This document shows, one piece after another, positions 44,195-56,708 of a stretch of 64,000 bases of DNA. Numbering within the stretch: position 1 is the stretch's first letter; each line of letters opens with the position of its first letter. Made by a program: the position numbers and the translations under genes. The stretch is from contig VCJN01002568.1 of assembly GCA_006384855.1 (NCBI GenBank), positions 62,001 through 126,000 on the forward strand, read 5' to 3'. Source of the DNA: Tetraselmis striata. Taxonomy: Eukaryota > Chlorophyta > Chlorodendrophyceae > Chlorodendrales > Chlorodendraceae. A model generated the notes under the pieces. It was not told the origin of the DNA. It worked only from the letters and a program-made list of their open reading frames with translations, and did not search any database.

Positions 44195-44528
44195 ACTGGC
44201 AAAACCAGACTCAACTTTGAAATGATCTAAACTAGTTTATGGGGTTTCCATCCTTGACCTAACCGCTTTTTAGCTACAAGTGCTGCTCAGTGGTACGGGA
44301 ACTAGTAACTGTTGTTGCGCCCTTGTTGGGTGCAGCACGAGTAGACATAAAAGCAGCCAGAACAGCTGAGCCTGCCATCTTCCAGTTTTCGCTGCGTTCC
44401 ACGCAGCGCCCCCCCTGACTCCGTTTTCCCTCCACGCTTTCGCTAAACCATCCTGCCAATTTCGGCTCTTGACCGTGTAAAACAGCCTGCGCGACCTTTT
44501 TGGCAAAACCAGACTCAACTTTGAAATG
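44195..44528 (+). repeat. B1-A2-B2 terminal block of copy 2
   Basis: B1 (44195-44225), A2 (44226-44408), spacer 44409-44499, B2 (44500-44528). The spacer is nearly identical to that of copy 1, which shows that it belongs to the element. Confidence 0.85.
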
Positions 44529-45186
44529 CAGTATCAGGATTTGTAGTCATAAAAAGGAATATTTTATGGATTTTTTGCAAATTGGGTACTTTTGGGGTGG
44601 CAGTTTGCAAAATTAGGGTACTTTTCCATAAATGCATTTATGACCGGGATTTTCCGTCCTCGCGCGAAATATCTGCATTTGGCCACTAAACACGAGAATG
44701 TCCGACCATATCCAAAATCTGGGTCACATTCTGCACAGATGCACAATAATGTGATAAACAACCGCAAGTGATTCAAACTCGCAATTCAAATTCATATCTC
44801 ACATTTTTTCCCGCCTCGTATCCGGGACAGGACTGGCAGTGAAACCCTGGCATCATAGTCTTAGCTACATCATGTCGCGAGTAACCGCGCGGCAGATCGG
44901 CGCCGGGCCCGCGTCCATCAGCAGCGCGATCGCGCGCGCCGGGCTCGGCCCGCAAAATCGGACTGTGCAATGTATTAATGAAAGTTACTGTCACTTTCAG
45001 TTTTAGAAGCATTAAATCCGCATGGTCAATTTGCCCAGAATCTCGGTCATAAATGCATTTCTGGGAAAAGTATCCCGATTTTGCAAATTGCCACCCCAAA
45101 AGTACCCCAATGTGCCCAAAAACTATATTTCTTCCTTTTATTAATGACTACAAATCCTGATACATCAAACATTACGAAATATCCCC

Positions 45187-45529
45187 GATATAACACGGAT
45201 CGACAAGACAGACAATTGAAGGCGATCTCCGCCGGCGCTGCTGTATGTAGCGAGACAAGTCCGGCGCTACTACTGTACCGGTACCAGCTTTAAAACACCC
45301 GTTTTCCCGCGCAAAAAAAGCTCCATAACCTTGTGTCGCGTCAAGCCATGCGAGGCGCCGAAAACTTTGTGCTGCTCCTGAGGTTTTTGGACGAGCACCG
45401 TGGACGTCTACACCTAGGCGAGCGATGCCGTGTTGCACGACACGCTCGGATGATGCCGTGAGGCACCAGATGTTCATGGACTGAGCAGATGTGTATCCAA
45501 GTATTGATTCAAAGTCCTCGCCAAGACAG
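45187..45529. other. Upstream region of the SCD1-like gene
   Basis: No gene. It includes GTACCGGTACCAG near 45278. Only about 340 bases separate the MITE end from the start codon, so the mobile element may lie within regulatory distance. Confidence 0.4.
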
Positions 45530-48500
45530 ATGCAACGACTAGTAGAATATGTGGCTGTTTCCGGCTTGCCGAGGGACGGCGGGCAGCTGTGCACCATTGG
45601 CGAAGTCGAGGGATTCCACGGGAACCACGAGCGATACAAGCCCGTGCTGCTTGATCGGCTCCCCGAAGCTGAATATGCGAACGCCGCACTGCCCACCCAG
45701 CTGCCAATGGTGCGCAGATGCAGCTGCCCATCTCCCTCACGCATACCAGCATGTGCGCTGTTCCCAGCAGTCTCGGTGGACGCGTCTGGTGAAGGGTGTG
45801 GCTGACAAGTCCGTCGGTGACTTGGTGCAGTGTTGCCTGCCGGAAGGCGTGAAGCTGGCAGCCAACACGCCGGCTTGTCCATCAACCTATCCTCTTGTGC
45901 TGACAGGTGCGTCACATCTGGGTTATATACGTGGCATCATGCATGCGCGGCGTCATGCAGCTCCCGGGTAGCATGAGACACACCTAGGAAGTGATGATCA
46001 CATCGTGTGTTGTCTCATAGACGGTGCTGTTGCGGCGCTTTGTGTTAGCCGATGGCGCGACAGGGCGAGGGGCAGATCGGCCAATGCAAACCTGGATGCA
46101 TTGTGGCATGCGGTGCACGGCATGCCTTGCTACTGTGTCGTACCCATTGCCGAATATTGCCGCTGAACCGTCCGGATTTTGTGCGCTGGCAGATTATATA
46201 GATAGATACCCCATCATACCGTTATACCGAATGTGCGCAACCTGATATATGTACATAGATTGCACCACACTGCGCTATGCCGCCATGTTTTGCAAATAGA
46301 AGCTGTTTAAAGTGGGTGCATTTCAATATCAGTCACAGTACTCCCGTACATGGATGCCCCCTCCTCCGTCCCTCTACTTGCTTGATGCACACGAAGCTCT
46401 TACTTCACACCGATTTGCCAGCCACTTCCTGACAACCACTGCTGCATGTTACATTTCAATCGCCCCGGTCCCCTGAAACGCACAGTGCTCTGGCACATCT
46501 CTGCTTGCTGCTGTACACTTGAATTGACACGCTTGCGGGGAATGCCCCCCCCCCCCCCCCCCCCCCCCCCCGGCTTTTCCCTGCGGGGCATTCTCCAGAT
46601 GCCAGCGGGGTCAAACTCTACGTTTGCTGCATTGCGTTCTACGACTCCATTTCAAACGAGTCGGATGTTTGTAGGGTCCCCGGCAACCTGCAGGTGCGCG
46701 CCGCCAAAGAGCCGCCATATCGTGCTATTTTGAGTGTGCCCACACCGGGTGCCTTCATTCTCACCTGCGAGCTGGTGTTATGCCCCCCCAATGCCACCCA
46801 CGGCCCTATCCACCCCGCATCCCCCAATAAAGATATGATCCGGCATGTCCTTGGGATGTGAACTTCATCATCTTGGAAAATGATTATCGATCGTGAACGA
46901 TCGTCCACCTTAATCTGCCGCGCGGTTACCCGCCGTTACATTGCCATTGACACCTCAATCGGAAGCACCAGGCAGGGCCGCGATTACGCCGGGCCGTCTA
47001 CGCCAGGCAGGAAGGGGGGGAACGGGCAGTTGCGGGAATAGTGACCTTGGCCAGGTTTCCCCAGCCACGTGCAGTTGGCGCAACGGCGCGCCTTCTTCGG
47101 CTGCACCCTGCCGGGCCCGCTAGCCGAGCGGATGCGCTTCTACTGGGGCCGGCCGCGCTTGGCCTGCCACTCTGGTGGGAGCATGTTTGCGGACTAGGGC
47201 AACTCCTCCACATTCGGGGCGTAAACCTTGCCACCGGATGAGTACCCAGCCTTGTAGCTCGATACTTTAAACACGTGGTTGAACGTGGTGTTGAACCAGC
47301 ACTGCTTTCTCCGCCGCCGTAAGTAACCCCGCCTGAGTGCGTCCGTAAAGCCCAGTGTTAGGGTCGCTGGCTTGCGCTACAATCACATAAACTGGTTTGG
47401 GCATGCAGGCACCTCCCTTGAAGGGACACCGCACTCTGTGTATGTGTCGCCGCAGGGCTTGAAGGCCTTGAAATGCGTGAGCATCATTTCGAGATGGCCC
47501 TTTATCAACACCTACCTCAAGGTGGGGGGCACGTCCCTGCCGCACCCAAGCCCTGCCCAAGACGGTACTCATACCCACACACAGGACAGTGGCGGGGCAC
47601 TTCTGACATCGGTTGCCTGGGACATGCAGGTGCTACTAGAAATCCACCAGGCCGTCTTCATATCGGGCCTGCAGTACAGCCTGCACGACACACTGCACAC
47701 CCTGCTCGCGGAGGTTCCGGTCCCCAAGCCAGGAGGGGCTCAGGTGGGGCCTGGCACGGCAGCACCACTTGCGGCGGTGCCATCCCCCGGCATGTCACCC
47801 GCTGGGTCTGGTAACTTGACGTGCCGGCTGCATGCCGCGACAGGTCCTGTTCACCGTAGAGAACGCCGTGCTGAGCATCAGCCAGCCACCCCCAGGCCTT
47901 CCCTTCATCGAGATGTCCCTGGAGCCTCTCCTCCGCTGCCTGGACTGCGACATTCTCCCGCAGCTGTTTGCGGTGCGACTCGGGATGCTTCGTGCTCAGA
48001 TTGACAGCCCCACGGCCCCACCATGCGTAGCACCCAGTCCCCTGAGTGAGCTCAGCGCCGCACACCCAGTTGGCGCTGTTGCTGCCAGTACCCTCGCCTT
48101 CTGATGGCCATACGCGCAACCGCAGAGCGCTGCCTCAGTTGGCCTAAAACCACCTACTCGCCCATAAGACCTGAAACCCTACGTTGGCCGTGCATGCAGG
48201 TGATGCTGACGGGCGGCCGTGGTGGCTTGTGTTGCTCGCCCAACACAGGCAGTGTTAGTGGAGCGTTCCGTGCTGCTGCGCTCGTCCTCCTACACAAAGC
48301 TCACGCAGGTTGCGGAAATATTGTCCCTGCTGCTGCACCCCCTGCGCTGGGCGCATGTTTACATCCCGGTGGTGCCGTACAGCCTGGTGGAGGCGGTCGA
48401 GGCGCCCACCCCCTTCCTCATGGGCCTCCACCGCTCGGCGACGCTGCCCCCTGCGGCGGACATCGACGTCATCGTGGACCTTGACGACAGCCGCATGGTA

Positions 48501-51500
48501 CCCACGCTTCCCCACAGCGCACGCAAAAGCCTCTTACCTGAACCCCTCCCTCACTGACAAAAACACAGCCCTATGCCCATGGAAGCATCCCCCTTCCCCC
48601 ACTTGGCCCTACGCCCCGCACAATGCTGACAGGCGCCACACCATGGGCCCGCCCTCTTCCACTGACGCGGTCTGTACGAACGTGTATTTTGTGCAGGAGC
48701 TCGGCACACACATGAACAAGTCGATGCTGGAGTTTCCCAGCGAATTATCACGCCTGCTCCGGCAGAGGCTGAGAGCGCTGTCGTGTTTAACCTGGGTCGC
48801 GGAGCAGGGTGCCGCCATCTCATTTCCCGCTCTGCGCTGCGACCACCCAGCGGATCTGCAAGACCCCCTTCCTTGGTATGCTCCCCCCGCTGCGGGATGG
48901 GCCCGGGAGAGAGGGCATGTGCATCCGCTGTGCGTGTCTAAGCTGCCCCAGACAGAGCAACACGCTTTGCAACAACAAAGTATTATTTAACTTTGCTGTC
49001 TTGCTGTTTTTAAATACAATTTCAAAGATTGATGCTGTGTTTTGTTAAATGTTAAATAATCATTGAAATTTATTTTTGATTATTTAGTTGTCAGATAATC
49101 ATTTGAATTTATTTGTGGGACAATCGTATTTCAACAACAAACTGGTCCGCATCTCACATCTGAGTGGGGCCGGGGCATGGACCCTGGAAGCACTGGAGGC
49201 TGATTGCACGCCGCTGCTGTGCTCACATTAGCATATCCAGCGCCGACTTGAAGGGGAGGCGGTGGGGAGCGGTGCACGACAGCTGCCTCCGAGGCATGTT
49301 CTTCTCGGTGCTCCAAGCGCTGCTATCTGGCGCAGAGCTATGCATGCAGCAGCGCAGCCAAGGCAAAGCCGCCGCCGATTCTACGGCCGGGAGGGCGGCG
49401 GTCAGGCCAGCATCGCCCGGCTGGCAACTGTTTGACTCAGCGCGCTTCCTGGCTCAATCCGCGCGGCAGTTTGGACACGTCCCGGACATCTTGCGGCGGC
49501 TGGTGACAACGCAGTCATTTGACATCTACATCTGCGGTCTGTCTGACAGCTTGCACCAGCAGCGCAGCGCCCCGGCAGCCGATGTACGCCCCATCTCGGG
49601 CTCGAGCAATGCCCTTCGCCAGGAACGCACCGAGGTAGAGCAGCACCGCGCCATTTCCAACTTTCTGTCCGCATCCAAATCACATTTACCACGATTATTT
49701 GTTCGTGTTGGGTATCGCATGTACCATCTGTGCCGCTTACTATCAGCGTCATCGGTGTTTACACGCCGCCGTTTCCACCTCATGACATGACACCGGTCGC
49801 CTGGGTGCTCATGATCGTTCCTGGTGTGCTCTGTGACGTGGAACGCAGGTGGATATTGTGACCGTGCTGCCGCCAAGGCAAGCGCGGCTCCTCCCCGATC
49901 AATGCCCCCTGCGCCATGAGACCTTTCCGTGGCTGTCCTCGCCCTCTGCCATGAGCGCCGCCCACAGCACCCCGGACACCATCAAGGTGCGCATTTGGCC
50001 CTGCTGAGCAGCAGAGGTTTTTAGGGTTTTAGGGTACAAGGGGAGGGGGGTGATTCAAGCATTGAGGTTGGTCCATGTGATAGCCTGGGTTCGTGCAAAC
50101 AGGGCCTGAGCACCGTTCATGGTGCAGTACCCCACACTTTTGTATCCGCTATATATTGCCTTCAACCTCTTCCTCCACGCAAGAGGCAGAACAGGCCTGC
50201 ACTTATCTGAGAATCTACCAGAATACAGCAAAAGCCGGACCACTATCCGAGTCGGTGATGGTTGGAAAACAGTTCATTCTTTTGTTGGGACCCGCAAACC
50301 CATTTAATTAAATCATGGCGCTCCTGATGCAGCCAAGGCGCGTTCTGGCTGTGTCGCGTGTCGCCTTCGGCCCTTTTTTTCAAACCTAATCCGGTTAGTT
50401 AACGAGTGCCGTTTTGTGTCCACTCAATATAATTGCCCTGAACTCCTGACTCCCGTCACCCCTTGAGAAAACACAGCCGCGTAAAGGAGTCTTTTAAGCC
50501 TGAGGACGTCCGCCTTTTGCTGCAACATACCGTCGATGTGGAAAGGCCGCCAAGGTTGCCGCATTTCCGATGATTCAGCGGGTCGTTAAACACCGGTTTC
50601 AATGACCCTCGGCAATCCAATACGGCGGCTCCGCGTTATCACCCGCTGTCAGGTGTTATTTCTGCATAGGCACTGACATGCGAGGGCGTCATCCTGGTGT
50701 GCGGCCCACCAGACGCACCGGCGGTTCGCATCGCACGGGTCGCGCAAGATGGTGAAGATGCACGGGCAGAAGCAGAAGCAGTTTCTGGGCAGCCTGGACA
50801 GCGGCTCCGCCGCCGCGCTGGAGCAGGGCATGCAGAGCCAGATACTGATGCGCATCCGGGCGGAGCAGCAGTGCATGGGCATCCGGCAGCTGCTGTGCAG
50901 CTGCGCCGCGAGCCCCGCAGGCGACAGCAACCCATCGTCCGCATCTGAAGTCCAGCGCTACCGGGCATTGCTGTGCGAGCAGGTGAGGCGCTGAGAGGTT
51001 GTAGGGCGCTACCGCGCTGATTGGACAGCTCCGATGTGACCCTTGTTTTAAGGACGACGATGACCGTACGCAACGCCACTTTGGGTTTTTTGCGCGTAGT
51101 TACTGTTTCGCCATCCGCCACCCACCCGGCCACACCATGTGATGAGGGAGACGCAAAATGAACACACTACAAATTAAACATCAAATCCTTCACCGGGTGT
51201 AGGGAAGCAATTGACAATGACCCGCAAACGCAGCCAATTGAATTATGCAAGACACTGAGAGCAGGGTGCCTTCTCTCACCGCGCCCGGGCAGAGCTTCCT
51301 GGGCAGTGCGGAGGCCATTGTGCGCGAGTTGCTTCACCACGTGCAAGGCGACGACACGGGGCCGCCCCGGACGGACTTTCTCCTGCCAGACAGCGCGTTC
51401 TCCATCGTGGCGGCCATGCTGCGCGGCTTGAGCCAGGCGGCTGCGGCCCAGGTGACTGTGCCATGTAGCGCCTCGCGGCTCGTGGCAGCACAGCGAAGGA

Positions 51501-54500
51501 GTGTCACCGACCCAGGGACTGCATAACTTACGCATCCGTTTTTATCATCAGCAGCTCCAAGCGCCACTCTGCCTTTCTCTCTGTGATGCATATAATACAT
51601 GCATATAACTACATATAATCGTCACGTCAACATCAATTCCCGCGTAGACTTCAATCTGAATCCGAATCAATTCTTAATTCTTCGGCAACATATTTCTTGT
51701 TTTTTTACTCCATGCCGAACAAATACATTGCGACTTGGTATTTATGGCTCATTTGATAAGCCGCCGCAAAGTAATGACAACGGAAGTTCTCTTTCAGCGG
51801 GCTATCCGGTGTAACCGCGATCGCCGCGCCGGGCAATCCTTAGCGGCGACACGTACCTCGGCGCTTTGTCATATCTGTCCACGAGGCTTGGGCTGTCGGC
51901 CTACAAGCCGGTTGTGATGGCGGTACAGAACGGGAGTGCGCAGCTGCAGGCATGGAATAATAACGGCGGCCCGACTGCTGGCGCCAAGGGAAATGCAGGC
52001 CTGACTAGTGGGCACTATCGCGCCACTGCTCGCAGGAGGATGCCGGCCTTCAGACCAGGGTCATGTTGGCGGGGAGCCTTGTGCATCGGCGCAACGCCTC
52101 GGGGGTCAAGGAGTTTGCGTCGGAGGTGCGTGCCCTCCGCGCGGACGGTGTTCTTCACACCTCCAATGCGCCGGCCGCCCCTTTTTCAAACAATCCAGCT
52201 CCGCGTGTTTTGTCCTGGCACCCCTGTGTGGTTGGCGCGTGGTATGGGGTTTGACGTTGGATTTGGTTGAGAACGGGCGGCGCAATTGCGGCAAATTAGT
52301 CTTGAGCGATTGATCAGTGCCCTTTTGTTCACATGGCCCTGAGCTCAGTGCACCGGCCATCATCGGTGTTCTCCTTCAGTGATTCTGATTGGTGGCAATC
52401 TCGGGAACGGGAGTGCTATTGCGGTTGGCTTCCAGTCAGTGCTAGGCGTCCGGTGCCAGACTGGGCCCGCCCGTCTCGGGTTCTACCTGCCCGCCGCAAT
52501 CAGGGCTGAGCTCCTGTCCATCATCTGCTGCGTGGTTTCGGAGATTCTGCTCCTGCGACACTTTTGCCGTCTCGTGGCGGCCGTCCATGTCGTTGAATGT
52601 ACACACATTCTCACACACGTTCCCACCAACTGTCTGATCTGAAGCAGGGCCTGGCGGGTCAGGATCACTGGTACAACACGGCGCTGTGGGAGAAGGAGTT
52701 TTTGCGCCAGAGGGTACCTCCGCTCCCCCCCTTTCACAGACAGTTTTGCTACACGGCCTTACACAGGTCTGTACACCTCCACCGACAAGGATCCGGGGCC
52801 TGTGCTTTTATGCTTATGTCCGTATCAATTTCGGTGTGCACTTTAACAGATAGCCAAATCGCGCTCGGGATGTCCCGTAACAGTATTAGAAAATATAACG
52901 CTACCGTCGCCTCATGCCCAACCCACCCGGCGCCTCGGGTCCGGAGGAAACCTTGTTTGTGAAGGTGTACGTGGTAGCGCAAGTTGCAGACTGACCGTCA
53001 GCCATGTGGTAGCACCAAGCGGAGGTTCCGCGCAGAGCTGAATGGCAGCGCCCATGCCTGGGCGCAGGAGGAGTCGGAACCTGAGACTGCCAAGCTGTGC
53101 ATGCTGGCGCGCCTTGCGATCCGGCTGCACATGGACTCGGAGGGGACGTGGGACATGCTCAAGACACTGCGCTTCCGGCACGTCAGGCACCAGCCACTGG
53201 AGGCCGACGCCAGCGAGCTGCTGGTCGAGTGCCGCTACGCTGAGTCCCTGGAAAGCACCCGCCGTAAGTTGCTTGCCGGCGGGCTTCCGCCCTCATACGG
53301 CGGAGGCCAGCGGGTGCCGGACGACAATGAGCCCGGTCATCACAGCGGGAGCGCACCGTCAGGTGCAGCCGCTGCCTGTATCTATCGGCTCGCCATTTGT
53401 CAATGTAAAACAAGTAAAGAACGACATTGCCGAGTCTGACCAGCTGCTGATGTTGCGTCGATCATGAAAGGAGAGGATGGGCGGGGGTCCAACGGCGCGC
53501 TGGAAATCCTGGAGCAGCGCAGCCTGGCGGGAGGCGCGGGTGCAAGTCTGCATGGCAACGCGCTCCGGGGAACCGGGCGCGTTCTTTGGGGGGACGGCTA
53601 CACCCACCAGCTGGAACAGACTACCGCACTGATGATGCCCCGTGCCGGTCACCTGCAAGTGTCGAGGCTCGTCATACCCAAGGAGAGCAAGCCGGTGACC
53701 GCGTTGCACGCACATGGCGGGGTGGTGGCCGGAGCTGCTGCGTGCAAGCGCTTCATGGTCGCCTGCGTGCGCACCGGGGCATCCATCGTGGGCACCGTGC
53801 CCAGGGACCCCGCGGCGCAGCAGCCGCACATCACGTGTCTCCAACTCGTCTCTGCGCCGGAAATGCTGGCGACCGGCCTGAGCAACGGGCGGGTCGCGCT
53901 CTGGGACATCCAGAGGGCCTGCAGCACGGCGCAGTGGGCGGCGCACAGTGACGCGGGCTGCACATGCTTGCAGGTGGGTGACTCCCTGTGTTGACTGCAG
54001 CAGTGCTCTCGCTGTATGCATAAGTGATACATCACATGTGCAAGTGTGTCGATAGCCACCGGAATCACACGCTTTGTGCATAATATCTGCCTTTGAGCTG
54101 CAACCCCCAACCACTCTCCCCTGAGAGGAGGGGGAACTGTACATGAAGTAGAATCATATCAGAATACACCACTATAGTGAATTCACTATAGGGGTTCATA
54201 TGGATCATATGGAATGGGGGATGGATAGTGAACGAACCACGAATGAAGTCTCCATTTCATTTTGCGAGACAATTCAGTACTTTTCGGACCCGCAAACTCA
54301 ATTAAATGGAACAGTATACGTACCGTATAGAAGTAATACCCAGCGTCGTCCCTACTCGTCGTCACTATGCGCACAGGGCTCTAATTGTGGCTGGTTTTGC
54401 GGCACGCTGTGATGCTCCTATACCATATGACTTAAAAACACCTGACTCCACCGCCGATGCCGCGATGCTCCGCAGGCGGCGCGCATCATGACATCTGCGT

Positions 54501-56488
54501 CCCCCGTTCTGATGAGCGGCGGGAGTGACGGGCAAGTGTGCCTGTGGGATGTCCGGAAGCCAGGGGCCGCCCGAGCTCAGGATGGGCGCCGGCGCGCGGC
54601 CGGTGTCGGCCATCCGCTGCGAGGGCTCGTCGCCCCTGGTGCTGGTGGCTGCGCGCGACAAGCTTGTGGGCGTGTGGGATGTGCGCAAGGTGAGCGCTGC
54701 CTGCCAGTATTCCGACCTTGCGTAATATAGCTGCGGGCCAGGAATCAGCTTGGCCTTCAGGTGGCATCGGGACGTTGGCTGACATATTTCCTACAACCGT
54801 CTGTACTATTCCCTTCCATTGTCGAGCGATTCATCCACACCCCCTGAAATAAGATGCTTACCTATCATTCCTTGTATGTACATGTCATTCCTTGTATGTA
54901 TATCGATACTGCCCCGCAGGTGCCACGGCATTTGCTTATGCAGTGTTGTAACGTGTACCCTTGTACAGTACTCGGACACTATATATAGCCCAGCGTATCA
55001 CGAGTGACCCGCACATACCCCACATACCACATACGCACATACCCCCTTTGTATCACAAGTAAATGCACTAACCTGAGGTGAATGTCTGGGTTCCAGGGGG
55101 GGGGGGGGGGGGCTCCTCGGTCTGCTGTACGCACCGGTAGTAGTCTCTCTGCTCTGCTCTGTCGGTCTGCTCTGAGCCGTGTTTACCTCCCGTTGACGAG
55201 CTATCCCTTTCCGCTAGGAACCCACATAGAGCCAGGGGAAGCAGACATGCGCTCCGTCGGACGGTCCCGGCATCTGTAGGCCTGGACACTATTCCAGGCC
55301 GCCTCGCACGGCGCGTGGCGTTTAGGGTTTTGCACCTTCCATGAGCTGCGACAGGCCTCTCCTAACATCATTCGGCATCGCCACTACCCCCAGCAGCATC
55401 GGCATTCGCTATGCGGCGCTCCCGCCTGAGGTCTGCTTGGGTGGAAACGGTTTCCCCTGAATCCGTGCGTGGTGCCGGTTCCGCGAGCAATGCGGCGTTG
55501 TTGACGGGTGGCAGCGCTGGGGCATGTTGGAAACAGTTTGGTCCAGTCTCTGATGACACCATCCTGTGCGCCCGCCATCACAGGTTGGCTCCAGCCCACT
55601 CTGGTGGCTGCATGGGCACACGGGACCGGTGACCGACGCCTCCATGTTCGCACAGAACCGTGCGGTCACGACTTCGGTGCGTCCCCAACACTCGCCTCTC
55701 CGTACTGCGCGCGGGTCGCAATCCTGGATGGCCGTGAATGCGCGCTGTGGCATGTACTGTGGCCTCTAGGTTTGCCAAAGAGTGTTTCTGGTGCCCCCCC
55801 TGGCTGAGAAGGGGAGCACCTGGGAATAAATAGAAACACCAGGGAAGAACTATTTCACCCGTCTGGAAAGCCATGATAAGGCATCAGGACTATGGCGCGG
55901 GATTATCGACTTTCATTGTTGTGTGTAACTCACTGAAATGATGCGGCGTGCATCCAGGCGGATTGGACGGCGCGCATCTGGGACCTCGGCCGCGGGCAGT
56001 GCGAGACGGTGCTCAGCGGGCACGCCGGCCCTGTGAGATGCGCGGTGGCGCAGCACTACAACGAGTGGGTGGTGGTGACAGGGGGCGAGGACGGGACCGT
56101 GCGCGCGTGGGTGAACAAAGCGACCCGCCAGGAGGGCTGGCGCGCCTGCCAGGTCGGCCCTCTGCTTTTGAGATGCGCCGCCCACTTGCCTCATCCGCGC
56201 AGCTGCAATGGCGGCCGCTGACCGCCCGACGTGTGCTCCCAGGTGGTGGAGGTGCACTCCGCCGCCGTCGTCCACCTCGCCGCTTCCCAACAAAGCCTCG
56301 TCAGCGTGGCAGCAGACGCGACCGCTGTCTCCTGGGACATGCGCTGCCTCAGGAGCAGCGGCATGACTCCCTGGCGCCCGAGCCAACTACAGGAGTACGG
56401 CTCCCGGGTGACCAGCGCGTCGCTCGATTCCGACACCGGGCTATGCACGGGCTCCGAGGACGGGGCCATCACGCACTGGGAAATTTAA
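45530..56488 (+). CDS. SCD1: DENN domain and WD40 repeat protein, SCD1-like
   Basis: ATG 45530 gives RLVEYVAVSGLPRDGG then EVEGFHGN, matching the start of plant SCD1, a DENN/WD40 protein needed for cytokinesis and clathrin-linked traffic. uDENN: exons 45530-45709, 45831-45906, 46599-46693 (GVKLYVCCIAFYDSI), 47456-47521. cDENN: 47630-47743, 47844-47972, 48249-48497 (AVLVERSVLLRSSSYTKL, EAPTPFLMGLH, DVIVDLDD). dDENN and linker: 48697 on, about 49280-49650, 49850-49985, 50749-50985, 51260-51450, about 52033-52123, 52648-52702, 52990-53263. WD40: 53464-53974 (VALWDIQ), 54480-54690 (VCLWDVRK, VGVWDVRK), about 55585-55677, 55957-56149 (ARIWDLG), 56243-56488 (AVSWDMR, ITHWEI). Junctions up to 48497 keep phase. 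A +1 shift inside the 54480-54690 exon is unexplained. Confidence 0.85.
46547..46598 (+). promoter_or_regulatory. Poly(C) tract acting as 3' splice-site pyrimidine tract
   Basis: About 25 C (46547-46571), then GGCTTTTCCCTGCGGGGCAT, then TCTCCAG, the acceptor used by the uDENN exon at 46599 (phase checked against the exons on both sides). Confidence 0.55.
50019..50034 (+). repeat. Two telomere-type TTTTAGGG units in an intron
   Basis: TTTTAGGGTTTTAGGG lies in an intron of the SCD1-like gene. The same octamer pair occurs in reverse at 17867-17882. TTTTAGGG is the telomere repeat of Chlamydomonas-type algae. Confidence 0.5.
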
Positions 56489-56708
56489 ATTGAACACGGC
56501 ATGTCCGGGGTGTGCTTTCACCCGGGTGGGTCACCGGGTGGGTGAGAGCGGGATGCTACAGCCATTTGCACACTGGGCAATGAACACGATGAAGCCGCCT
56601 GCGCCCCTCGTGGTCCCGAGCTGCAACCATATGGAGGCGGGGAGGCGCCTTCATGAACACTCGCTGGATGTGGCATCCACGCGAGCGCATGACATGACGT
56701 GATGCACC

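Larger units (their letters stand above)
41322..44528 (+). mobile_element. PAT-type gag+YR retroelement, copy 2 (nearly intact)
   Basis: A1 41322-41505, gag, recombinase, B1 about 44195-44225, A2 44226-44408, spacer, B2 about 44500-44528. A1 and A2 show no difference that I can see over about 183 bases, so insertion is recent. As in copy 1, no reverse transcriptase, RNase H or methyltransferase lies between gag and the recombinase, and there is no room for them. TGTAA at 44476-44480 is between A2 and B2. The element is flanked by CAGTAT on both sides (about 41314-41319 and 44529-44534). YR elements normally make no target duplication, so this is either chance or part of the MITE arm. Confidence 0.85.
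41279..45186. mobile_element. Fold-back MITE, split by the gag+YR element
   Basis: The outer arm GGGGTATTTCGTAATGTTTG (41279-41298) is inverted at 45162-45186 (ACATCAAACATTACGAAATA then TCCCC). Inside, 44530-44653 is inverted at 45044-45161 (TATCAGGATTTGTAGTCAT, TACTTTTGGGGTGGCA and ATAAATGCATTT are shared). Without the 3.2-kb insertion, both arms belong to one roughly 700-bp element with long terminal inverted repeats and no coding capacity. The gag+YR element therefore landed in its left arm. The left arm has about 20 extra bases at the insertion site. A target duplication of the MITE was not resolved. Confidence 0.65.

Noticed and set aside
50600..51133. Minus-strand Ser/Arg/Cys-rich frames
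   Set aside because: Shadows of the SCD1-like exon GQKQKQFLGSLDSGSAAALE on the plus strand.
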